Origin: Thermoplasmata archaeon
GTDB taxonomy: Archaea > Thermoplasmatota > Thermoplasmata > Thermoplasmatales > Thermoplasmataceae
Assembly (NCBI GenBank): GCA_021826835.1
Contig: JAKAYH010000210.1
Span: 1-5,152, forward strand
DNA length: 5,152 nucleotides
Direction: 5' to 3'
The notes under the pieces are model-generated. The model saw only the letters and a program-made list of their open reading frames with translations, was not told the DNA's origin and did no database searches. The position numbers and the translations under genes were made by a program. This document shows, piece after piece, positions 1-4,902 of the stretch; the first letter of the stretch is position 1; the number at the start of each line of letters is the position of its first letter.

Positions 1-265
1 GAATAGGCGATTCATTAATCAAACTTAAAGCTAAACCGCTTCTTGAGCCATAACCAATCACTCCAACGTTGAAATATGGTCTGACTCCATCTGATTTAGT
101 ACATCTGCTGATAATTTCATTCAGTTGTTTATTAATTGCGTAAGCAGCTTCCTGAGATTTGGACCTTTTCCCTCCTGCAATTTTCCTGCTCATGGACCTT
201 GATTGATCTATGAGGAACACAAAAAGGGATGGTTTCCTTCGACTAATTTCTGCATCGTATGCCAT
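1..265 (-). CDS. VWA-domain protein, N-terminal part (cut by window edge)
   Basis: The minus-strand reading frame begins at ATG 265-263 and is open to the left edge, giving 88 residues of a longer protein. After a short polar N-terminus (MAYDAEISRRKP) comes a hydrophobic strand (LFVFLI) leading straight into D20-Q-S22-R-S24, the DxSxS part of the metal-ion-dependent adhesion site of von Willebrand factor A domains. Residues 36-60 look like the following amphipathic helix, and FNVGVIGYG (66-73) like the second core strand. There is no signal peptide or membrane segment, so it should be cytosolic. VWA domains bind a divalent metal and mediate protein-protein contacts; the partner cannot be told from here. 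The start is supported by a TATA-like box about 20-25 bases upstream and the lack of any Shine-Dalgarno site, which suggests a leaderless transcript. The remaining VWA motifs and the C-terminus lie outside the window. Confidence 0.8.
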   Translation of the reverse strand, partial: MAYDAEISRRKPSLFVFLIDQSRSMSRKIAGGKRSKSQEAAYAINKQLNEIISRCTKSDGVRPYFNVGVIGYGSRSGLALSLINESPI

Positions 266-280
266 AACGTTGTATAGTTA

Positions 281-293
281 ATTAAATATTAAA
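281..293 (-). promoter_or_regulatory. TATA-like box for the VWA gene
   Basis: On the minus strand this reads TTTAATATTTAAT and ends 15 bases before the ATG at 265. There is no ribosome binding site between the box and the ATG, so the transcript is probably leaderless or nearly so. The same 13 bases occur at almost the same distance before the neighbouring membrane-protein gene (733-745). Confidence 0.55.
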
Positions 294-338
294 ATTTTCA
301 CATCATGAATGTTGATCCGGTCGAAGAACATTTGAAAA

Positions 339-347
339 TATTTATAT
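339..347 (-). promoter_or_regulatory. Alternative upstream TATA-like box
   Basis: Minus-strand ATATAAATA is a good archaeal TATA match. A start site about 25 bases downstream would fall near 317 and give the VWA gene an untranslated leader of about 50 bases with no Shine-Dalgarno site. The nearer box at 281-293 fits the start codon better, so this one is a second-choice promoter or chance in AT-rich sequence. Confidence 0.25.
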
Positions 348-353
348 GATGTT

Positions 354-358
354 AAAAA
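354..358 (-). terminator. Possible T-run terminator after the 114-residue membrane-protein gene
   Basis: A run of five T on the minus strand lies 15 bases past the TAA at 374-376. Archaeal RNA polymerase can terminate at short U-tracts without a hairpin, but a run of five is weak evidence in such AT-rich DNA. Confidence 0.22.
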
Positions 359-373
359 TCCTGTTAAATTTGT

Positions 374-718
374 TTACTCAGAGGATTTTTTGTTTCCTTC
401 AAAAAAGAAAAGCAATACTGCAACAAGGACAATGATATATCCTATATCAAAAATACCCGGGTAAGCAATGATACCTGCTATGGATATTGTTGTCATGACG
501 GTAATTCCAATATCTTTTTTTCTTCTGCTAAACTCTGTTCCAAGAAGTGCAATAACACCAAAGATGATGTTAGAAGTTATCTCCTGCCCTGCTGAAACAG
601 TGCCGAAAAGTGATATATAACTGGTCAGTTGATTTAAGAGTATTACAATTACTCCAATTATTATGACCAATAGCGATCCAATTATACCTAGTTTGTAATA
701 AAGCTTGAGAGAAGCCAT
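374..718 (-). CDS. Small multi-pass membrane protein, function unknown
   Basis: This 114-residue protein is almost entirely hydrophobic. Likely membrane segments are residues 11-30 (possibly continuing to 39), 49-60, 70-86 and 91-107, with a short charged tail (GNKKSSE). Between the second and third segments lies G-T-E-F-S-R-R-K-K (60-68), whose positive charge places this loop in the cytosol by the positive-inside rule. The same G-x-E-F-S-R-R motif, also between two helices, occurs in the surface protein at 2998-4011, so the two may share a membrane module. I recognise no named family and no catalytic residues. The ATG at 718-716 is preceded by a TATA-like box at leaderless spacing and has no Shine-Dalgarno site, so the gene probably has its own promoter despite facing the same way as the glycosyltransferase 71 bases upstream. 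Confidence 0.8.
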   Translation of the reverse strand: MASLKLYYKLGIIGSLLVIIIGVIVILLNQLTSYISLFGTVSAGQEITSNIIFGVIALLGTEFSRRKKDIGITVMTTISIAGIIAYPGIFDIGYIIVLVAVLLFFFEGNKKSSE

Positions 719-732
719 ATTATAGTATGCTT

Positions 733-745
733 ATTAAATATTAAA
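733..745 (-). promoter_or_regulatory. TATA-like box for the 114-residue membrane-protein gene
   Basis: Minus-strand TTTAATATTTAAT ends 14 bases before the ATG at 718. It is identical to the 13-base box before the VWA gene (281-293), with spacing differing by one base. No ribosome binding site follows, consistent with a leaderless mRNA. Confidence 0.55.
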
Positions 746-754
746 CTTTATCAC

Positions 755-771
755 AATTAAAATAAGAAATT
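755..771 (-). terminator. T-rich tract after the glycosyltransferase gene
   Basis: The minus strand carries an interrupted T-rich stretch with runs of three and four T, starting about 18 bases past the TGA at 790-792. It lies before the next gene's TATA-like box and could be an archaeal U-tract terminator. No hairpin supports it. Confidence 0.22.
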
Positions 772-789
772 ATTGAGGATTGTATGACT

Positions 790-1890
790 TCACTTTTGAA
801 GATGATACCTGTTTCCTCTCCAGTCAATGTGTGTTTTCCTGTTTCCTGAAATTAAATTGTAAAGGAAAATTACTGGCATTATGAATGATATTAAAAAAAT
901 AATTAATTTATCATTTTTTGTTCTTCTTGCATTAATTATCATAGGAAATATAAATGGAATATAACCAAGCAGGAAATAATTCCATTCAAAAATTGAAAGA
1001 GGAATCAGCGCTATAAAGTATACGATAATAGAAAAATACATGATAATTCCAGAGGTAAATGCATGTTTTGAGTGGGAAATGCTTATGGCCATCTGTCTCG
1101 TAGCCCATTCAATGAAACTATCTCGAGTTTCATCCACATGTATCACAGGAGTTGCTTTTTTTGAATAATAAATACTTAATTTTTTATCTTTACAAATTTT
1201 AGTAATGGCTGCATCATCTGAAACAGAAGAGGAAAAATAATGAAAATTTTTCTCGTCCAGAAGATCTTTCCGTATTGCCATGGAACCGCCCCAGGCAAAT
1301 CTTGAAGGATAAAACTCCATCATATTTATGCCGAGGAACCCCCACACCTTTTTTACTTTACTCCAGATGTTTGAATTTTCGATTGGTTCATAAATAGGAT
1401 AAGTTGTAGTAACGCCAATCGCTTTGTCCATTAAAGGATTTACAAGATATCTGAGCCAGTCAGTTGGAAGTACAGTATCAGAGTCTGCCATTACATATAC
1501 TTCTCTATCAGAGAATTTTTGAATTGCAGTGCTTATTGCGCGAACTTTTCCGCTTCCTTCGTAGCGCTGATCACTGATGATGTAATTTATTTGAAGTTTC
1601 TTGAGCATATCAACAGCAGAATCATCCTCACTATCCACTACTGCTATGGTACTAAGTTTATTATAGTTCTGACTCTTAATGGATTTCAGATTTTTTTCCA
1701 TATAAAGATCTATGCCTTTACAGGGTATAATCAACACAACTGTAGGATTATATTCTGAATAGAAATATTCCTCCCTTTTTTCCCACCAGGAAATTAGGAT
1801 AAATCGCAAGATTGAAAGAAGTAATATAATAAAAAGAGTTACAATCCAAACAATTTTTATCAAAAAAAATTGAAGCACCATAAAACTCAC
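790..1890 (-). CDS. Membrane-anchored family 2 glycosyltransferase (ceramide-glucosyltransferase-like)
   Basis: This 366-residue protein has an N-terminal membrane helix (about 8-34), a cytosolic GT-A catalytic domain (about 48-270) and two or three C-terminal helices (about 280-300, 303-320, 329-347). Family 2 landmarks appear in order: VVLIIPCKG (51-59), D86 in VVDSEDD for the nucleotide, SGKVRAI (113-119), the metal-binding D136-S-D138, W200-G-G-S-M-A-I-R-K-D acceptor region, S-D225-D226 as likely catalytic base, and W262-A-T-R265-Q-M in place of the QxxRW block. The ending I-D-W-R-G-N-R-Y (355-362) is typical of GT21-like enzymes, which transfer a sugar from a nucleotide donor to a membrane lipid. 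Donor and acceptor are unknown here; glycolipid or lipoglycan synthesis is an inference. The GTG start at 1890 overlaps the upstream TGA (GTGA), suggesting translational coupling. An ATG three codons later (1881-1879), 5 bases after GTGA, is an alternative start giving 363 residues. Confidence 0.88.
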   Translation of the reverse strand: MSFMVLQFFLIKIVWIVTLFIILLLSILRFILISWWEKREEYFYSEYNPTVVLIIPCKGIDLYMEKNLKSIKSQNYNKLSTIAVVDSEDDSAVDMLKKLQINYIISDQRYEGSGKVRAISTAIQKFSDREVYVMADSDTVLPTDWLRYLVNPLMDKAIGVTTTYPIYEPIENSNIWSKVKKVWGFLGINMMEFYPSRFAWGGSMAIRKDLLDEKNFHYFSSSVSDDAAITKICKDKKLSIYYSKKATPVIHVDETRDSFIEWATRQMAISISHSKHAFTSGIIMYFSIIVYFIALIPLSIFEWNYFLLGYIPFIFPMIINARRTKNDKLIIFLISFIMPVIFLYNLISGNRKTHIDWRGNRYHLQK

Positions 1891-2459
1891 TGCTTGGAAT
1901 ATTCTTCAACTTGTCTTGTTTTTTTCTCATTTGGCTGTGTTCTGGAATTCTTCCTACCTCTGAGTATATTAAACATATCAGAAAGCGAGAAGACTGCAAA
2001 CATGAGTCCCAGTATTAGTGATAGAAAGAGAAAAACTTCAATTGAAATAAGATAATGCGAGACAATCTGGTTAGAGTTAATAATGGATGTGACAAAATTG
2101 AAAAGCATTGAAAAAAGCCCAATGAATATAGTGAAAACAAATAACCTGTTTATCTGCCCGAATATCGGTTGCTTAAGACTCTCTGGATGAAAGACAGGAA
2201 TCATGGATATAAGTACAGTGTATGCTGCCATAAGTAGTCCCATAATGGTTCCATAGAAATTAAGGATACCCGGATTTGAATAAAAAATCGCAATATTATT
2301 TGCTATTGCAGTAGATTGGGAGGCAGTATTGAATGTGCTCTGAAATATGACCAAACTTGGTAAAATTGTAAGAAAAAAAGTAATTATCAAGGAAAGTGAA
2401 ACAACAGTTCTCAGTTTAAAAAAAGTATCCATTCTGCCCTTCAGTTTTACCTGAGCCAT
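1887..2459 (-). CDS. Four-helix membrane protein with charged C-terminal tail, unknown function
   Basis: This 190-residue protein has a basic N-terminus (MAQVKLKGRMDTFFKLR) and four clear hydrophobic segments at about 18-40, 66-90, 105-127 and 136-160. A hydrophilic, Lys/Arg/Gln-rich tail (167-190) follows and should be cytosolic. The loop between helices 1 and 2 (41-65) is polar, rich in Ser/Thr/Asn, and probably faces outside. I see no catalytic motif, cysteine or domain I can name. The ATG at 2459 is preferred over Met10 because a TATA-like box is centred about 25 bases before it and no ribosome binding site is visible. Its TGA overlaps the glycosyltransferase GTG by 4 bases. The two are almost certainly co-transcribed and coupled, so an accessory role to the glycosyltransferase is possible but unproven. 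Confidence 0.8.
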   Translation of the reverse strand: MAQVKLKGRMDTFFKLRTVVSLSLIITFFLTILPSLVIFQSTFNTASQSTAIANNIAIFYSNPGILNFYGTIMGLLMAAYTVLISMIPVFHPESLKQPIFGQINRLFVFTIFIGLFSMLFNFVTSIINSNQIVSHYLISIEVFLFLSLILGLMFAVFSLSDMFNILRGRKNSRTQPNEKKTRQVEEYSKQ

Positions 2460-2479
2460 AGTGGTTTAATGCTATCAGC

Positions 2480-2487
2480 TAAAATAA
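2480..2487 (-). promoter_or_regulatory. TATA-like box for the 190-residue membrane-protein / glycosyltransferase pair
   Basis: Minus-strand TTATTTTA is centred about 24-25 bases before the ATG at 2459, in the 47-base gap after the upstream gene. The spacing fits a leaderless mRNA carrying this gene and the glycosyltransferase. Read-through from the upstream gene is also possible. Confidence 0.4.
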
Positions 2488-2506
2488 GTTTATTATTTTC
2501 AAATCA

Positions 2507-2848
2507 TCAGAAAAAACGAAAAGTAGAACTATCGATCATTTCAATTAATTCTTTTATGAATCGGTCATCATCAGAATCAATAACAAAACAGTTCCATGAA
2601 ATTTGAACCCTGTTTTTGAGCTCTCCCTTTGAGATTGAGAACTCGATCATAGATACTCTATCTATCGCATTTAAGACAGGAAAATCTGTCATTTCAAATT
2701 CCTGTCCAGAATCAACATTTATTATAGAACGATGAGATATGTATTCGAATTTGAATTCATGAACATCAAAGACTCTTCTTTCCTGAATTGATAGCATTCG
2801 CGCATAATATGTAAGGATGCTGGAAAAATCACCATAAATTTTTTTCAT
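2507..2848 (-). CDS. Hypothetical soluble protein, 113 residues
   Basis: I do not recognise this protein. It has no signal peptide or membrane helix and should be cytosolic. Residues 7-23 could form a helix, 25-90 alternate hydrophobic and polar residues like a set of beta strands (FKFEYI 32-37, VSMIEFSI 65-72, RVQISWNCFVI 80-90), and an acidic turn D91-S-D-D-D95 leads into a probable C-terminal helix (97-106). This layout suggests a small alpha+beta fold without evident catalytic residues; the single cysteine is C87. It ends in aromatic residues (TFRFF) followed by tandem stops (TGATGA). The ATG at 2848 has a TATA-like box centred about 25 bases upstream and no Shine-Dalgarno site. It is the first gene of the leftward run, 47 bases before the four-helix membrane protein, but neither its role nor co-transcription is certain. 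Confidence 0.72.
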   Translation of the reverse strand: MKKIYGDFSSILTYYARMLSIQERRVFDVHEFKFEYISHRSIINVDSGQEFEMTDFPVLNAIDRVSMIEFSISKGELKNRVQISWNCFVIDSDDDRFIKELIEMIDSSTFRFF

Positions 2849-2868
2849 CTTTAAGGATTATGTTAAGC

Positions 2869-2878
2869 CTTTTAAAAG
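2869..2878 (-). promoter_or_regulatory. TATA-like box for the 113-residue hypothetical gene
   Basis: The minus strand reads CTTTTAAAAG, centred about 25 bases before the ATG at 2848, which is the spacing expected for a leaderless archaeal promoter. The sequence between box and ATG contains no GGTGA-type site. Confidence 0.5.
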
Positions 2879-2967
2879 ATTTTATCAAATATCAAACCAC
2901 ACTTTAAGTTATTTAAGAATTAAATATATTTTTACTTGAATTGTTTATAGCACTGAATATTAGTAAA

Positions 2968-2979
2968 TTATATATATTA
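2968..2979 (+). promoter_or_regulatory. TATA box for the surface-protein gene
   Basis: TTATATATATTA is centred about 24-25 bases before the ATG at 2998, with no Shine-Dalgarno site between them. It is the strongest TATA match in the divergent region. It supports 2998, rather than the in-frame TTG at 2941, as the true start, because the TTG lies upstream of this box. Confidence 0.6.
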
Positions 2980-2997
2980 ATAAAACAGTATATAACC

Positions 2998-4011
2998 ATG
3001 GTTAAAATTGTTATTTTTGTAATGACTTTATTAATAATTTTTGGAATATCACTCACTTCTGTACAGGCACTAACCCCAAATCAGGCAAATATTCATGATG
3101 TATTCCCGGGCACCACTTATGGCACCTCGTTTGTATCATTAAATACTACTTCTATAAAAGTAGCACAGAATACGAGTTATAAAATCTCATATACTGTAAA
3201 ATTGACCTCTGGAACAACCTGGGGTACATGCATGGTTAGCAGCGGGCCTTCAAATATTTCTGTTTCATTATCATCTGGAGGTGTAGATCCAACTTTTAAT
3301 GGTGTTGCAACCATAACACCTGGATCATCAAGCACAGTCGGTAATTACACTGTAAGTTTCAAAGCAACCGGCGATGATCCTTCTACAAATACTGTTACAT
3401 TAAACGTTACTGTGATAAAAGGAAAATCTGTGACTTCTTCCCCGACTCCTCCTCCATCTCCACCCTCTCCTCCCCCCGTTTCAACAAATTATGTTCCTTA
3501 CATAGCCGGAGGCGTAATAATTGCATTATTCTTCATCACCCTTGGTGTTACATCTATGATAGGGGGAGAATTTTCAAGGCGCATAAATCTGATTTCAACT
3601 ATCTTATCGCTTGGATCATCAATCTTTCTACTTCTATATGATCCTTTACTCAAAGACGCAGCATATTACCATTGGTTAGGCCTACTGGTTTATGTTATAT
3701 TAATGATAATCGCATTAAGTTTAGCATATTTCATGGAGAGCTTAAAAAAACTGGCTTTCATTGGTATGTTCACAGGTAACCTGATACTGGGAATTTTAAT
3801 GATTTCTGATGCTGTTGCCGGGCTTCCAGTTTCGCAGTTTTACAACACTGTATCTAATGTTGGATGGAATTACCTGTTTGGATTTGGAACCACATCTATT
3901 TCAACATTTGACATTTCTATTGCATTTTCTTTGCTTCTGCTCATGATTGGTTTATCTGCAGGTACTTCTTTATATATGGCAAGAAATAATTCGACAACAA
4001 AAAACAATTGA
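2998..4011 (+). CDS. Secreted/membrane-anchored surface protein with sequon-rich ectodomain and five-helix membrane domain
   Basis: The frame is open back to a TTG at 2941, but ATG 2998 is chosen because a TATA box sits 25 bases before it and translation from it begins with a proper signal peptide. That gives 337 residues. Residues 1-24 are a signal sequence (basic start, hydrophobic core, S-V-Q-A cleavage site). Residues 25-145 form a Ser/Thr/Val-rich ectodomain resembling a beta-sandwich of the Ig/NEW3 kind (GNYTVSFKATGD near its end), with five N-X-S/T sequons at N49, N58, N86, N116 and N136. A proline-rich linker (about 148-160) leads to helices at about 165-188, 197-214, 225-244, 252-274 and 303-327. 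G-G-E-F-S-R-R (189-195) lies at the cytosolic end of the first helix and matches the motif in the small membrane protein at 374-718. I cannot name the function; a cell-surface or sensing role is inferred from architecture only. Confidence 0.78.
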   Translation: MVKIVIFVMTLLIIFGISLTSVQALTPNQANIHDVFPGTTYGTSFVSLNTTSIKVAQNTSYKISYTVKLTSGTTWGTCMVSSGPSNISVSLSSGGVDPTFNGVATITPGSSSTVGNYTVSFKATGDDPSTNTVTLNVTVIKGKSVTSSPTPPPSPPSPPPVSTNYVPYIAGGVIIALFFITLGVTSMIGGEFSRRINLISTILSLGSSIFLLLYDPLLKDAAYYHWLGLLVYVILMIIALSLAYFMESLKKLAFIGMFTGNLILGILMISDAVAGLPVSQFYNTVSNVGWNYLFGFGTTSISTFDISIAFSLLLLMIGLSAGTSLYMARNNSTTKNN

Positions 4012-4013
4012 AT

Positions 4014-4032
4014 GGGGAACTGGGAGTTCCTC
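4014..4032 (+). terminator. Stem-loop directly after the surface-protein stop codon
   Basis: GGGGAACT, a GGG loop and AGTTCCTC form an 8-pair stem (six perfect inner Watson-Crick pairs, then one G-U and one G-C), two bases past the TGA at 4009-4011. No T-run follows, so it is not a bacterial-type intrinsic terminator. It may shape or protect the mRNA 3' end, or attenuate read-through into rpo7. The hairpin is plain in the sequence; calling it a terminator is inference. Confidence 0.4.
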
Positions 4033-4055
4033 AAACCATTTAAACCATCAACATC

Positions 4056-4066
4056 AAATTTATTAA
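4056..4066 (+). promoter_or_regulatory. Candidate TATA box for the rpo7-spt4 operon
   Basis: AAATTTATTAA would place transcription start near 4085-4090, giving a leader of about 30-35 bases. That agrees with the strong Shine-Dalgarno site before rpo7, since a leaderless mRNA would not need one. A weaker candidate, TTTAAA, lies at 4039-4044. Confidence 0.4.
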
Positions 4067-4108
4067 CATATGAAACATACAGAATCATTCCAATTTGAAT
4101 AATTCACG

Positions 4109-4114
4109 GGTGAT
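4109..4114 (+). promoter_or_regulatory. Shine-Dalgarno site that fixes the rpo7 TTG start
   Basis: GGTGAT matches the archaeal 16S rRNA 3' end and ends 5 bases before TTG 4120-4122. In-frame stops TGA (4111-4113) and TAA (4114-4116) rule out any earlier start, and the nearby ATG at 4116-4118 is in another frame that stops after six codons. The TTG is therefore the start codon. Confidence 0.8.
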
Positions 4115-4119
4115 AATGT

Positions 4120-4902
4120 TTGTACGCAATTATTGAGGATGAATATTTAGCAAGGGTTCCGCCAACTATGCTTGGAGAGGATTATGATCTGGTTGTTGAG
4201 GAAGTTACAAGACGAGAACTTCAGGGAACAATGGTTGACTATATTCCAGTTCAACCTGTAAAGAATGAAAACCAGAAGTGTTACATTGTCTCAATTTTAG
4301 GTGTGAAAAAGAATGGAGACGGCATAATGGTGCACGGAGATGGAGGTGTTTATCAGAAAATTTCTTACAGGGCCCTCGCATTCGTCCCTAAAGTTAATGA
4401 AATTGTTGAGGGGTTTGTCGTCTCAATAGTGTCTAAAATTGGTGCTTTTATCAGGTTTGGTTCATTTGAAGGGTTGCTTCATATCGGTCAGATAATGGAT
4501 GACAGAATAGAAATAAATGAAGCAAACAGAACTCTTTCAGGGAAAGATTCGAAAAAAGAATTGAAAGTTGGTGATAAAGTAAGAGTTAGAATAGTTATGA
4601 TGAGCATTTCCTCTTCATCTCCTAAAGACCGAAGAATTGGATTTACAATGAAACAACCAGGTTTGGGAAAACTTGAATGGATAGGGTCACCAGTAAAACA
4701 GGACTCAGGAAAACTGGAAAAGGAAATACCCCGCAATCTTAAATCTTCTAAAATCAAATCACCAAAGAGGAATTATGCAAAATCAAGCAGCGAAGTGGAA
4801 TTTGTTCATGAAACGGTTGAAAACATTCCTAAACCTGTAGATGAAGAAACCCAGGAAGAAGAAGCCCTTGGGGAAGAACATGATTATGGTGAGGAACTTT
4901 GA
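4120..4902 (+). CDS. rpo7: DNA-directed RNA polymerase subunit Rpo7 (RpoE'), with long charged C-terminal extension
   Basis: Rpo7 pairs with Rpo4 (RpoF) as the stalk of archaeal RNA polymerase, aids promoter opening and binds the emerging RNA. The N-terminal tip domain (about 1-85) has the family start MY-x-hydrophobic, VPP (13-15), L18-G-E-D and G73-D-G-G-V-Y-Q. The S1/OB RNA-binding domain (about 90-187) shows VEGFVVSIVSKIGAFIRFG, EGLLHI and the near-invariant family ending of the form IGFTMKQPGLGKLEW (173-187). Family members usually end soon after this. Here about 70 more residues follow, first Lys/Ser-rich (192-224), then Glu-rich (225-260), and this part looks disordered. The start is TTG with a strong Shine-Dalgarno site. 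The stop overlaps the spt4 start by 4 bases (TTGA), a coupled operon order common in archaea. Confidence 0.96.
   Translation: MYAIIEDEYLARVPPTMLGEDYDLVVEEVTRRELQGTMVDYIPVQPVKNENQKCYIVSILGVKKNGDGIMVHGDGGVYQKISYRALAFVPKVNEIVEGFVVSIVSKIGAFIRFGSFEGLLHIGQIMDDRIEINEANRTLSGKDSKKELKVGDKVRVRIVMMSISSSSPKDRRIGFTMKQPGLGKLEWIGSPVKQDSGKLEKEIPRNLKSSKIKSPKRNYAKSSSEVEFVHETVENIPKPVDEETQEEEALGEEHDYGEEL
4888..4892 (+). promoter_or_regulatory. Shine-Dalgarno site for spt4 inside rpo7
   Basis: GGTGA ends 6 bases before the TTG at 4899-4901. It supports the TTG as spt4's start; the only later in-frame ATG is far inside the protein and would remove the zinc ribbon. Confidence 0.7.

Noticed and set aside
278..331. 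17-codon minus-strand mini-ORF before the VWA gene
   Set aside because: Its ATG lies upstream of where either candidate promoter would start transcription, and it has no ribosome binding site.
1519..1758. Plus-strand 79-codon ORF antisense to the glycosyltransferase
   Set aside because: It is a shadow of the catalytic-domain coding sequence, with no promoter or ribosome binding site.
2470..2511. C/D-box-like signals on the minus strand (CTGATGA at 2504-2510, CTGA at 2475-2478)
   Set aside because: The first matches tandem stop codons, lacks the purine before UGAUGA, and no C'/D' pair or 12-base guide spacing is present.
2911..2925. Palindrome ATTTAA-GAA-TTAAAT in the divergent promoter region
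   Set aside because: It is AT-only and short, in a region where such matches are common; without conservation it cannot be called an operator.
2941..2997. N-terminal extension of the surface protein from TTG 2941 (19 extra residues)
   Set aside because: The TATA box at 2968-2979 lies inside it, there is no Shine-Dalgarno site before the TTG, and the extension would put extra residues ahead of a normal signal peptide.
3870..4088. Minus-strand 72-codon ORF across the surface-protein 3' end
   Set aside because: It is mostly antisense to a well-supported gene and has no ribosome binding site or convincing protein pattern.
768..4140. 13-base repeat AATTATTGAGGAT at 768-780 and 4128-4140
   Set aside because: One copy is intergenic and the other is coding sequence at the start of rpo7; a match this short is expected by chance in about 5 kb of AT-rich DNA.
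4488..4757. Minus-strand 89-codon ORF antisense to rpo7
   Set aside because: It mirrors the S1 domain and tail of a certain gene and has no own signals.
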